Positions 39,401 to 52,577 of a stretch of DNA of 64,000 nucleotides are shown one piece after another. The notes under the pieces were generated by a model that saw nothing but the letters and a program-made list of their open reading frames with translations, did no database searches and was not told the origin of the DNA. Origin of the DNA: Trichuris trichiura (lineage: Eukaryota > Nematoda > Enoplea > Trichinellida > Trichuridae). The position numbers and the translations under genes are program-made. Position 1 is the first letter of the stretch. Every line of letters begins with the position of its first letter. Location of the stretch: positions 1,116,001 through 1,180,000 of the forward strand of contig JBAJFE010000060.1 of assembly GCA_037903355.1 (NCBI GenBank), given 5' to 3'.

Positions 39401-42400
39401 AAAGAAGGTGTCCACAATGCTTATTATTACTTTAAGGAAATCTTTTTCCAAAATAATTAGGCGCTCATGGATAGGTTCAAAGAGGAGGCAAATTTAGAGA
39501 TGTTCAACTTGATGTCATAGGTTAGGAATAAGAGTACAAATTGCTAACATTAATATTTTTCGATTTCTCCTGATGATATGCGCATCTGTATGAACTATTT
39601 GAACTTGACTTTAAGAATTACTCCCGCTAATGCTTTTATTAGCTCAATCTGTATCACAGGGCAATAAAGGCGCTTTCCGATCTTTGCATTCGATCGTTGC
39701 GAAACAAGTAAAGACAGGTTTGGTTAAACCTATTAGAGGGCACAAAAACTTGACGCACAATTAGTTTTTAGAAAAGCGCCAAAAACATGTTCTGTTCGCA
39801 CAGCGACTCGCGTCGGAAGGGCAGACGCATTTTGAAATATTAACTCAATAAGTTCTGCGGCTAAGCTAGATTGGAGAAAAATAATCTACGTAAAGTTGCG
39901 CAATAATGTTTCGTACAAAGAGAAGAAGCAACTTGGAATTAGACCTATTCTTTTCTGCTAATTTTAATAACTGATTTCTAGACTCACTGATGACTATTAA
40001 TTTGCCTATGGAAAAAAGTAAACATTTTATGGAGTTCCACACATTGCTGGTCTCATAAATGAACATTGCAGTTTCAAGTACAGGATGCTAACCGATTAAT
40101 TGGGAGAAAGCACCTATAGGCCGGCTGAATCTTTCGCCATACACCCAAAAATTTCATACCCGAAACTTGGCATGAAACAGGAGAGCAAAAAAGCTTAGAT
40201 AGGATTGTAAGCATAACTAAATACCATATGCGATGCATACTGCCACAGAATAAGGAAACATTAGTCCTAAGTCAGTCATTCACACAGTTAAGAATAAAAT
40301 GCCGATCGAACCGTTGATAAGCAGTTCTAAATATGCAAAATGACGGAGTTACGGCCTTCCCTTCCTAGGTGAGCATTCACTAGTATGCAGAAATCCCAAA
40401 ACGAAGCTGTTTCAGTATACGCTTACGTTTGTAGACGATTTTGCATATGTAGCTCTAATGGTAAAAGTTAATTCATTTTACTAAGCAATTACCAGCAAAT
40501 CTTTGTTGACTTTTGTCCTTTGTTAAAAACTACTGATCTTGCATGTATGTACGTGTTTACGACGCGCATTACTAATTAGCATTTTTAAATACCGTAATGT
40601 AAACAACGCAAAATCAACCTTGATGGCTCGTTGTGCCAGAACAGCCCACTGTCAAATGAAGTGGTGCAATTGATCGCCAGGTGAGATTTCTCAAGTTGAG
40701 ATATTATCCAGTTGAGTCATAGTTAAGCCTTCAACCTCAATTTGCGCTCGGCTCGTAGGCTGCCCGTGAGCTGCTGTTAATCGTCGAAGAGGTTTGCTTT
40801 TTCAATTTTTTTCACAAACTGCTATCGCTTAAGCCGTTATCGGGTTCAAATCTTCTCCGCTGTACGGCAGGGGAATTTTGGAGAAGAAGATATTTCGAAG
40901 CTCTCATATCACCCATCTGAAATGACAGCTTTTAGGTTCATTGAGATGTCACGTAAGAGCTAAGTGTTTTTCTTGGCTTCTCGCTTGCTCCTTTTCCCAA
41001 CCAGAATATCGTCTGGATCTCTAAAGAGTCTACCTTATGTCCCTAAATTACAGTATTATGGCTGAAAATGAGCAATCGTATAGGTTGAGGTCTATTTGGT
41101 CTTCATCAGTCGCTGCATTTGCTGAAGACGTGTATTTAAATAAGTACTACAGAAATTATCTCGGATACATTGCGGGAACAATTCTAAAAGTAATGCAACA
41201 GCGTAGTGACGAATAGGGAATACTACGTGAACAATTTGCATTTATTGCAGGTGTGCTGACCACAGGTTGGAAAACCCAGCGTAATTCCCAGCGTTTACTG
41301 AAACAGTTTACAATGTATAGGCGTTGATTGACAAATCGTTTCAAAAATACCCAAACAACTTAAACAGCTGAACCTTGGAGAGTACCTGTCCATGCGCAAT
41401 TTTGCACAAACCCATAAAAGGTCGAAATTTGATGCTGCCAGAAATCGAACACGAATATTCAACTGCTGCTCAGCATTTGCAATTATAATCAAAGGATTTC
41501 TGAACGGCGAACAGGATTTCGTGGCAGGATGTTCGAAATGGCAAACGGCAACGGCCGCCACTTAAGCTCAGCGTATGTGCATTAAAACTCGATTATTTGA
41601 ACTGCTAATATTAAAATTACAGTTGCTGCAAAGAATAAACATTATTATAAAAAGTTCGGATAGCAAAGTAGTTTCTTTCCCGCGTCATATTTTCATCATC
41701 TTATTTTATTTCTCGTTCTAGAAGTTATGGCAGACCACCCATTGTCTGTCATCAGCGTGTGAGTACTAATCTCTTTTGCGGGTAATCAGGGGGACTAGAT
41801 GTTAATCTCTTCGGAAGAGAAGCCTGGTGGAATGGCCTTGCTCTCATCGATAATCTACTTCACCTAAGAAGGCTTTTCTGGATACTCTGTGGAATAACCT
41901 TTTCATATAATACTACTGTTATGTGGTCTGTGGAGCGAACGTGGCCTGCCGTTCGGTCAAACCCGCCCACCGCCGGAAAAGGCACTATAAATCATGCAGA
42001 GCTGCCGGTTTAAGAATACACTTTTGATGTTGACGACTCACAAAATGATATACAGTTAAACTGCTGTCAGCATTTAAGTCATCAGGTGAATTTATATGCA
42101 TCACTTCTGTCGGAGCTCGTGGAAAACTTTTTGGTCTTGGTTTGGTTTACAAATAGTGTAGTAAAATAAGAGAACTGGGAATGACTTGAGCGGGCGCGTA
42201 AGGACGCTCTTTCAGCAGCGTCTCTGCTTATTTTGGAATTCGGCAAAAAAAGCTGTAACGGTGCAATTATCATTGCTCCGAATCGACCGACATTGCAGAT
42301 CCATCCATATTACAATTGCTGAAAGCGGCAATAAAAAAACGTTCTGTTTAACATTTTCAGCTTCCTGGACGATGGAGATAATTGAACGTTTGGACAATTG

Positions 42401-44156
42401 AGACTGCGGCTCTTTTTACCTTGAATATTCGAAAAGCTAGTTTTAAACCTTCTTCTTCTATGCGTGAAACGAACGTACGCCGAAATGTCAAAATAATTTA
42501 CTCAAAGCAGCCTAACTTTGAACAGCAGTGCATTTGTCATATTGTGGTGAAACTATTGCATACTACGGGAAAACCACTTCTTTTCAACTTTGCTGCTCTC
42601 TTCTAAAGTGAAACTGACTTGTCCTTTTAGTCCATACGCAACCCCGCCAAACAGTTATTGCTACAGCCAAATAAGCGTCTATATATTTGACATTTCCATC
42701 CTTAACACAAACTTGTGGACATTGCTAGATTATAAACAACCATTTTTTCGTTATTTACATTTTCAGTTGTATCTATTTAAGGTTACGCAACGATTCAAAG
42801 TGGAAGCCGAGTCTGTGATAAGGCAGTGCAGTCTCATCGTTGTAAGGCTGATAAGGCAGGCTGAACGTTCTTGATAAGTCTTTATTGCGCAGACAAACAA
42901 AGAGGTTTCGGAACGGCGGAGGTCCAAAGGCTTTCTGTTTGTTGTAGCAATAAAAATGCTCTAACAACAGGTGACCCACCATATCTTCCATAAATTATTA
43001 TAAGCATTGCAATTTTCCTTGCTATTTTGTAACTCAGTTTTCTTTTTAAGTAACCATACTATTCACCTGGCTGAAACTGTAAGATTAATTTTTCAGCTGC
43101 ACAGCGCGTCAATAGCGAAGCAGACATGACTTCGGATTCCTCAATTAAATCTCTACACTTAATAATGGACATCATTTCAAATAGAATGTTATAATTTTTC
43201 GAGATAAGTGAAGTCCAAAAAGGTACTTGCCGTTTGTACTGAAATACTCCGGCGTCATACTTCCCTACAGCTTTTACAAAGGGTCTTTAAAGGACAACCG
43301 ACAAAGACTTGCAACTGCCTTCCTTCTGAAAATAAGTGGCTTTTACTCAGCTGAGAAGGAAAATAACTTAGTATGAAAAACCGCAGCTATTAACTTCCTT
43401 TAAAAGTTCCTCACTCATCACACTTGCGTAAACAACGTAATAACGTATAGATGGCATTAAAACGTAGCAGACTTACTATCGAAAGTTTTAAGACAAAAGC
43501 AAAAGATCAGAATGATCTTTACGCAACAGTATCACCCTATTAATGAACCGCATTGTACTGAAGAATTTTCCTTTTTCGAAGTTGGCTAACCATACTTCCG
43601 CTCGTCAGCGTGAAACTGATTGCACACGTTCGACCGAGAAATAGAGTTAACAATTCGCAGTAAGGACAAGTATACCGCGTGCATATGTACAGCAGTTTTC
43701 AAAAGAACTTTTTGCCGACGATTCCAAACCATTCAAACGTATATACAATTCTTAAGCACCAATATGTCATGAAATGTTAAATTAAATTGCCTTCAAAATC
43801 AATGTCCAAGTTATGTGGAGCAGTATGCTTTGATTTCTGATCTTGTTCCGATTTTGGCAGTCTCGAAAGGCTAAACATTTTATCCATAAAGAATTGTATT
43901 GTATTGACCTGCAATAAAGTGCCTATGCTTTGTCATCAATATACGCGTGAGTAACCGCTATGCTTTGACTTTAGAACACAGCTATGCATAGTCACGTTGC
44001 AGCGTAATGAATTCTATTTGATAATGGCTCTTCTCTAACCATAATTCTTGAGGAATGCCGTTGCAGATTGCAAGTTGCATAGAAAAAGTGACCGAGCTTA
44101 TTTGCATTAAGAAAAAAGTATTGTTTCAACATAAGCTTGGCATCACATTCTTGAGA
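36407..44156. other. Upstream of COUP-TF and intergenic region
   Basis: The first kilobase is the COUP-TF promoter/5' region: a TCT/TTC-rich tract at 36540-36600 and an (ATG)n tract at 37099-37112. From 38 to 44 kb I find no recognised gene. ORFs at 41295-41561 (-), 42186-42401, 42382-42606 and 42590-42874 (+) lack a convincing family match. Confidence 0.4.
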
Positions 44157-44360
44157 TATAGCCAATACGGTTCTGGCTTCTTTTGTACGGATTTTCTGTG
44201 TCCTGTTGAATAAACTTTTATTAATAAACTTTTCTTAATAAAATGTCCGTAGCTTTCGGGTCCGAACTTGACCCGTCATCAGCGGTCTAAGAAAATCCGT
44301 ACAAAAGAAGCCAAAATGAAATTATTTGGTCCCGTACGAAGACATTATAGCCAATACGGT
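44157..44360 (-). mobile_element. Small fold-back insertion with hammerhead-like core and 15-bp flanking direct repeats
   Basis: The 15-mer TATAGCCAATACGGT occurs at 44157-44171 and again at 44346-44360, flanking 174 bp, like a target-site duplication. Inside, a perfect 22-bp inverted repeat lies at 44175-44196 and 44291-44312. Between the arms are short AATAAACTTTT-type direct repeats and, on the minus strand at 44287-44245, CTGATGA (44282-44276), a 5-bp stem-loop GGGTC…GACCC, then GAAA (44257-44254), closed by GACCG/CGGAC (4 of 5 pairs). Hammerhead ribozymes of this compact kind are known from Penelope-like elements and related retrozymes. One extra C next to stem II departs from the canonical core. 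No coding sequence is inside. Confidence 0.55.
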
Positions 44361-45604
44361 AAATAAAATATGTGAAAAAATAGATGGTCAAGTTGCTTTC
44401 AGCGTAGAATATGCAAGATTCAAAGCAGGCTTGCGGAGTAGACAAATTCATTGGAATCTCAAAGATTTCAGAGATATAGACCAATTCAAAAGGACTCCTT
44501 AACGAACCCTACGTCCTACACCCAAGCACAGGACTATTACTGCATTACGTTTAAACAACTCGTAATAGCATTCAGGTTGAGTCACTTAAGAGTGATTAGC
44601 AATCTGCGTGCTTAGCGCGGACACAATGACACCTTTCCCATTAGTCGCTGTTGCTTGAACGCGATTTGGCAAGCTCGTCTGTCGTTATTCAGTTAAATTC
44701 CCTCCCATGTAACCTGAAGTAAGATGTGCCTTCGTAGCAGTTGGACGCCTGTTTCACACGTTTGCCAGGGTGGAGATACAGGAAGTCTTTTTCCAAGAGT
44801 TTACTACCCCGTCTAAATATACCGGTTTTGTTCATCATGCGTATACAGGCTACAAGCGCAGCCTGCAATGACAAAAATGCTACTGGCGCGACTCGCAGAT
44901 GACGAGACTAGTCAAAAGTTTCAAAAAACATGAAAAAACATATGCGTTTTCCAATTCGACATCTTATGCCAGCTGTTTTCTTTCCCATTCCTTATTTTAA
45001 ATTCTCACTGATAAAATCCCGTTTACTTTACTTTAACAGTGAAACAATCAGCAAACAATGCTGTCAAAAAATATGAATGCATTCTTCCTTTCAGCCAAAC
45101 GGTACCGTTGCCTTTAATGGCAAACTAAACTCCTACTTCAACTGGTAAACAAGCAAGGTGGTGCAATACAAAGAAGCGCGCAGCATTTCATCCAACTACA
45201 AAAGACCGATCGTTTGAAATGTATTGAAACAATTGCTAACAGTTAGAACTACCACGCCGACGCCGGAAATGTTTTTTAAACTCTCCAAGTAGACCTAAGC
45301 GGTAACTGAAGTGGCGAAGGAGAAACGCAACACTGAAGCAAATTTCGTAAAGATATGAAAACGTTGAAAGTTTGAATATTAAATGCTTAGGATGTTTACG
45401 ATAAGTCTTAGCCATTTTTTCGCTGCAAAGCCAAAGTGCCTCCAAATGAAGATAGGAAAAGTAAGAGATTTAAAAATCTTCTTTTGTCCACCTAAGAGAC
45501 GAGACTTAATGCAAATGTTTATCCTACGCACAGAGTGGTCGCACTTGTAGGCTGAAAATTGATATAAATTTTTCGTCCACAAAATGCTGCGTAGACAAAA
45601 AGGG

Positions 45605-47939
45605 CTAATCAGTTTTTTTATGAGCCAACATGATAGAGGCAAATTGCTGCTCGTCTGTTCCTTTGCCATATTTGTAAGTTTGGCAAAAGTTCCTGTTAAT
45701 GAAGGTACCAAATTCCAAGTCAGCTTCTAAAATTTTTCTACTCTTCGAAAAGGCGAGAAAGCAATTGTCCCCTATCTGAAAGTTGGAAACAGTAAATTTG
45801 TCAACAACGGTTGATGAATAAGTACGCACTTTGAACGTGTAGTCGTCTGGACGAAGAACAAGGAACTGAACGGGGGCATTCTCCAACGTAACGTCGAACT
45901 TCATGACAGGCAGTGCTGGAATTTTGCCACAGTCGATACGAAACTGAACATCATTCATTTCGTACAGGCAGAATGGTTCTATTTCTTTACCCCCTCTTTT
46001 GTTTCTTTTGCCTTGAAGTGAGTTACCAATTTGTCAATAATGTCTGGCCGCGACGCAAAGAAATTTTGCCTCGAATTCATCACCGCCCTTAAAGGTCTCC
46101 CATGATTCCCATGTATGGCCGATTTTTTCACGATTATCCTAGAATGAGTTCACCATTAGACTGACTTTGCTTTGTACTGTTCTTGCTCCGGCTAGCAGCG
46201 CAAATAAGCATTACAATGTTTTTGCAAATACTTTTCTTACACGACGCAAAATGCACATTAAAACTACTCAATTACAGCGCCTCTAAAACGTACAGCAAAT
46301 CGGCAGAAACTTGCTTATGCAAAGCGGGTGCATTGGTTTGTTGCAGAGCGCGTCGCAGCAGCGGAAAACAATCCCCTCTTTGTTCACATGCTCCTAGACC
46401 AAAGCACATCTTGCTAAAACATTGAACTTCGCGATTAATAGTAAAGCTTAGCCAACTGAGCAATCTCTTGGTTACATTTGATGACGTACACAGTAGGGAT
46501 TAAGAGTAAAATCCCGAAATGTCAAAATACACTGTAAAGCGTAACCTAGTGGCAGTCTTGTGTAGGCATTTTACAGACAAGAAATGTATTTGAGTAGAGA
46601 CATTATTATACTGGTTTCGTATGGAGCTAGTGATCTGAAAGCTAACTCGTCTACTCAAATACGTTCTTTCTACAGAAAATGCCAACGCAGAACAGCTTCC
46701 AATGTATTTTCAGCCTATTCGGGATTTCGACCTTTCAGAATTTTAACCACCACCGGCATGCTTGGAAGAATAGCAAGTAAAAGAGGCACTTTAAGGCATG
46801 ACAAAGCACTCTGCCGGAAGCTTCACCTAACCGTTGCTGCTAAGGGCTCATGGGATTGCAAAAGCAGAATAAAAAACTTATGATTTTGATCAGACAACCT
46901 TGGAGGGATATGCTTTTGGTAACTTACTGCTGAACGCGAAATTCCCAGTATTTGGCTCGTTGAACCCTCAGTGTTAGATGGTCTTTATCGCAGTGTTCCG
47001 TGTCAGCTTCTCCAATGGTGAGAAAACCAGCCGTTTGACCGGCTTTAATGAAGCTGAATTACGACGTATTTATACTTAATTAAAAGAAAGTAAATTGTAC
47101 TTTTTTGTCCAAATAGTAAATGAATGTTCAATTGTTTTGTCTTCGGTGGCAAGTTTGTCAACAACCGGCATGAGCAAAAAATCTGAGGCCGTCTGGTGAG
47201 CAAGTCCCAAAACACCGTCGCAAGGAAGTGACGCAATGTCCATCTCATTTTTGCCTATTAACATAAATGGGGTTTTTTTGGCGCACAGCTTTCCCAACTA
47301 TAAAAAAGAAGTAAGCTTGAACTAAATACTCGTCGCAGCTCACACATATGACATCAGTGGCGAGGTGAGTGCCAGGAGGCAGCCTCTTTTTCATATGCGG
47401 CGTAAGCATTTTAAATCGCTCTGCAGTTTCACTTTTTTCAGACGAATAACTGTTCCTCTCGCCTACAAAATGAAAACCAGAATGTTAGAAGGTTGCTTCC
47501 ATAATGAGATAAAACATTGGCAGATAAGCATATTTTGAAAAAAAATTGCCAATTCAAAGTTCAGTAAACTTTTCAGTCATTTATGACTGTATTATTACTA
47601 TTCAAGTTTGCTAACAAAGCTTACTTGCTCGGCTGGAAATTGAATAAAAATTGTGCTCACGAGAAAGTACTAAAGCATACAAGGCATAAATAAGCTACCA
47701 TAGAAATACTGATATTAGGTTTAATGGCTCAGGCTTTGTCAATTTTGTTAAAGCAACTTACTGCTTAGTTTAGCAAGCTGTGGGTCACAGCCGCTTGACA
47801 ATTTCTCAGCATTGCAATGATTGCGATTCTCAATCTCAGAGCCAGCTATAGTAACGTAGGACAATGAAGTCGATGTGTCGAGCAGAACTCTGAACGATTG
47901 AAAAGGCGTGCCAATTTTCATTTCTGCATATAAGAGTAC
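45605..47939 (-). CDS. Pepsin-family (A1) aspartic-protease homologue with altered active site
   Basis: Four exons join in phase: 47939-47762, 47462-47344, 47297-47101, 47053-46928; a final exon runs from about 45960 to the stop at 45605. Exon 1 opens after an AG acceptor, so the signal-peptide exon is not identified. It reads AEMKIGTPFQSFRVLLDTST, the family's I-G-T-P-x-Q…DTGS region but with DTST. Exon 3 has CDGVLGLAHQTASDFL and IEHSFTIW, the classic C-D-G-I-L-G-L-A and F-S-I-W blocks. Exon 4 has GFLTIGEADTEHC and KYWEFRV, matching G-x-L-x-F-G-x-x-D and Y-W-x-F. The last exon has FRIDCGKIPALP and LRPDDYTF, then an acidic hydrophobic end like the family C-terminus. The segment that should carry the second catalytic DTG (46.0-46.9 kb) could not be modelled; in-frame candidates there lack an Asp-Thr-Gly. 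Nematodes have many secreted gut A1 proteases; this one may be a non-catalytic paralogue. Confidence 0.72.
46552..46696. repeat. Imperfect fold-back repeat in the protease-like gene
   Basis: Two ~47-bp arms (46552-46598 and 46650-46696) are inverted copies with about 70% identity, best at GTATTTGAGTAGA / TCTACTCAAATAC, around a 51-bp spacer. It resembles a MITE remnant and lies in the part of the gene where exons could not be modelled. Confidence 0.55.
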
Positions 47940-50900
47940 CTAAAAATAATAAAGCAGTCAAATGTCTGAATACATAGAGAGCAGAATAAAGTTTTCGATG
48001 GGCCTGCCGGGGCAAAAAAGAACTATTAACACAAAAGCAATAATAAGAACAGTCTTTAGTTGCAATTCAGCTTCGGCAGCAACAAAAATGCAAAAGATCA
48101 AGAATACTGTGTGAAGTTACGCGCTTTTAACGCGTAGGAGGGAACCAGGCAAACCTAGAAAGTTCCCTCAGTTTTTGACACCAACATATATGGTACATCC
48201 GCAAATTAATTATGAAATTTCAATAGGACAAAGCGGAAAGATCAGTTTTCAAAATTACTCGCAATGATTCGTGAAGTAAAATTTTTGCTAGTTAAATATA
48301 CGACGCGTAGGAACCCCTATTGGAGTTCAACTGTACAAGCTGCCAGTTTGTATGAATAGATATCATCAACAGTGAGCCAAAAATGGAAGAAGATATCTCT
48401 TACGTTAACATGCGATAACGGCTGCCCATCGGGGGTGTCCAATAGTCCTTTTGAGGTGTCCGATAAGTCAACCTCCACAGGCATTAAGGGAACCCTTGAG
48501 AAGGGAACTATGCGTCAAATAGATAAAGCAGGTAACAGATTTTACCTGATGGAGGAAACAATGCAGCTGAATAGTAAGACTGCAAAAAATTTTTCATGCA
48601 TACCTACGGACAAACTCATTGAACAAAGTTAGCGTTCAAAACGTAACCAAATAACCGCAATTAGGTTCCTCAATGTTGAAGTGAGATGAAGATAAACTTA
48701 GTAAAGTTAAGTAAACAAGTATATTTTATCTGTTTAGTTTCCGTATCAGCATATCAAATGACAATCAAAACTTGAACTGGAAAATGTCGTTGTCAGCGTT
48801 TACATAGCATGAAGGGCACTTAGGCAGCTCGGAAAAGAGAGAAGAGAACATTTACCTGATAAGATAAAAATTAATCAAAGTGGAATCGCCAGTACTAACT
48901 GCTCTTATCTATAACCCGCAGGAAATACTTCTTAGCAACAGAAAACGCAAAAACGAGATTACTGCTCGTCTACACGTCCCATTCTCCTTCTGCATAACCA
49001 GTACGCAATTACTACAGGGACTGCCATCAACATTCAGCCAAAGCAAAACAATGATGAATGACAGACTTGAACTAGCTAAAATTCAATGCAAGCATGTTAG
49101 TTGCGAACAATTTTGAAACTTTTACGTAATCAGCCATTGGAAATAAAAATTATCCTTTCTGTACGACTTACTAGCTGCAAGCTCAAAAGGGACGCCTTGA
49201 AAAAGGTAAAACGAAAACAACATTTGAATAGTTATGATGCACTTGGCAAATTGCCAGCAAACTAAAACAGAGCCTCTGTTCTATTGGGTTACCATTAAAA
49301 ACGGAGAGACGAGCGCTTATTTATGACGCAATGGCTCCGTAAATTTTTTTGAATAAAATCTCTTCATATCATTCTTAATGCACGCCTTGAAAGCTGAAGA
49401 AACAAATCTGTTCAACTCCATTGCACGGAAGCTGAGGAATATTTCTGTTCTCTTACTAATACACATTTTGAAACAATCACGCAAACACTGACTAAATTAA
49501 GCCTACGCAGCTCGTGGATGTGCTTATTCCAAGTCAGAGTTGAACTCTACCCAAAACTCGAAATTCAGCTGATTATTAAAGCTTTCAACATTTTTTAAAT
49601 TATAAACGGCTGTAAACACGTTACTTCTTTATTGAATTGGCATGCCGAGGCAATGAAGCCTAGTAGTGAATATTTCTCTGCAGAGCATTGGCGGAAGCTG
49701 ATTAATGACCTCCAAACGGATTGACTTAAAGCATTTGACATTCATTCCTATCTCCAACTTTACATAAATGCACAATCCAAAATTTGACTACCAATTACGT
49801 ATGGCAGTAAAGTCATCGAATAGCTGATTATTCAAAAAAACAGTTACTCTAAAAGAGACATAATCTTTTCATAGAAGGAGCGCAGTTCGGAAATAATGCT
49901 GCCTATATTATTTAAACAAAGCATAAAACATGTTGGAAAAGCCTACCGCTTATTTTATTACTAAGTTTCATCACCGTCCATGCGTAGTGGTGAAGGTAAC
50001 GGTGATATGAAAATTGGCGGCATTCATCTAAACTAGCATAGAACTACATTTATAAATGCAGACGTATACTACTAACAGTTTAAACTTAATACGCAAACAA
50101 TAACTAATAATGACAATATGCTGAAAAAGTTGCATTTCTGTTGCGTTTCAAGGAAGTTTGGTGCTAAAAGTATCGGCCTAAATAGAGCACAACTGACCAA
50201 AGACAAAAGCGTTTACATGATCTTAGCGGCCCATCTAGTTCACAACTTTCGTATTTGCGTCTTATCAAGTACTACATTCACCGAGAAACTACGAACAAAC
50301 CTGCAGACAATGTGCTGCTTTTGTGTATTTATAAAGCGCGCGGCTTTTATTGACTGCAAAACAGTATCCGACCATTCATACTGCTTTGATGAATGCAATT
50401 CTGTCCAAAATGACATGAGTGAGATCACTGATAGTTTGGCAGATTTGTATTCTGGAAGTATGAATAAGTTTCGGCGTTGAACAGTGGCGCCACCCTGGCG
50501 GCGGGCAGCCGTTTAGAAAAAATGTTACGTTATTTGTTAAACTGGCGTCACTCTTCCGCTGAGAGAGGTTTACAAAATTTCTTCTTTAAACATAACGCAA
50601 CTATTGGCGTCACGCTAGACGATTCTAAGGCAATTTGTGAACAAAAACCTTCCATTTGCATACGCGAAATGACGAGATAAGATTAGACAGCAAACTCGCG
50701 CAACTGCACACAGCTTGACAAGTTCTCCGGACGTCCGCGATGGAAAATAGTTTCAACTCGGAAAAGTACCTTCTTATTTTAACGTCAGCGGAAGTCCATA
50801 ACAAAAGATTATTGCTTTCAAACGAGAATTGACGACGAAGTTCAAAAAGTTTACGGTAAAAAGATGATACGATGCAGCCGCTAGTCAATATTGACTTTAC

Positions 50901-52577
50901 GCGGGCAAAAGTTTACGTTCTTACAAACTCGCAGAGGCATGTCCAAAACGTTTTGCGTTCAATCACAAGATTCCTTGCGTACAACGGTGTCCTCTGATGC
51001 TCTTTTGCATTATTCCTCGCTGTAACCTGAAAATCATTTATTTTCACAAGTGAACAGTGGACCCTGTTTTTCGAAAAGCTAAATTTCAATTAACGAAAGA
51101 CCCTGCATACCACTGACGGAATTTGACAGAGCGATGGCATAGCCAACTATTTATGCTAACTTGCTTACGCGGAGGGATAACACAAACGCTAAGATGAGGT
51201 CGACGGTTACTAAGGTTGTAATGGTGACAACGTTTGAGAAAGATGCATCCTACTTAGGTACTCAACACATTACATATGAGAAAGCGTCAGGAAGTTGAGC
51301 ATGTTTACCCTAAGACAGTGAACTCCCGAAGTAGCACATCAATCTTGCGACTTGCTATCGTTGTGATTAGATCGAAAGAACCGTAAAAGGATTGACCCCA
51401 TTAGTATTTCCATTCACAGTGGGCGATATGGCAGCATTGTATGTCCAACCAGCACAAAAAAGACGGCGACCACACGCTTGACAAAGCTAATTGTTGTTCC
51501 ACTTGACCTGACAGGTAGGATCGTGTTTACTTAGTTGCAGACTCGGAAGAACTCATATTTGTACGAACCGCTTAAAAAATACAGTTTTTATCCAAACATA
51601 GAAAACGGCGGAACTCCCAGAGCTGTCTCGTTCCATCTTCATCGTTGACATTAAGGTTGGACAATTAACATTCATTCCTACGGATATTTACCCTTCACAA
51701 ACAGTTTTCACTATACGCCATCGCACCAAGTGAAAAATAGAGAATTCTGAGAGCGCCGTTTTCTTCTTTTTTAAAATCAAAGTGTTTCCACTACTAAGAG
51801 TTCGCTTTGCGGAATTTTGCTGCTAAAGCATGCAACTTATGTTTGCCAAAAAAAGAAGAATTTTCAACGATGCTTTTGCCTCTATCAAAAGTACCGCGTT
51901 TGAATCCGCATTTAAACAAATTTTGGCACTGAGAATTGTTAAGCTTTATTTATTCATCAGCGTAAGTAACAAATCATTAAAGCGCCATGCTGGGCGGGTG
52001 CTAAACAAATTGTAAAAGTTCTTATTGTGTCGCGCATGCACTATTAATAATAGTATACATTGTCAACGTTTCAAAGCTATTATATCAGCCGTAAACCCAT
52101 TGCACGATTACAACGCTGCATATTTATATATGGAAATGGACATGTGTATGGAAAAATGTGCTCTCGCATGACACAACGCAATTTGCAAAACCTGCAAAGC
52201 AGTTTGACAGTTCAGTCTGTTCCCGATGTCAGTCTGACGGCGGCTGAATAAATATGCTTTGGTTCGACGGCTGTTCTCAGTCAGTCAGATTGTCATGGTT
52301 TTATTAGTATAGCGTCTCATGCTGATCGATCTACAACAGCGAATTACTGCTACGCCATTTTAGGAAGGAATCTACAAAATTCTTCAAACTTCCAAGCTAG
52401 AAGATATCCCGCGAAGAGAACAGCTGTGATTCCAAGAAAATTTGAATTCATAAGAACCTCTGAGCGAACAATGAAGCAAGCTGAGCAACCATTAACTAGC
52501 GAAAACTTATAAATAATAATATACACCTCTTCTCTGTCGAATCCGACGCCTTCTTGCCGGCTAGAATACGGAACGCG
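47940..52577. other. Intergenic region
   Basis: No recognised gene. The 5' exon(s) of the protease-like gene probably lie just above 47940. Two plus-strand ORFs look slightly coding-like but match nothing I know: 48372-48632 (86 codons, no ATG) and 50118-50480 (120 codons from ATG, Cys-rich), the latter followed in another frame by 50477-50680. Confidence 0.35.
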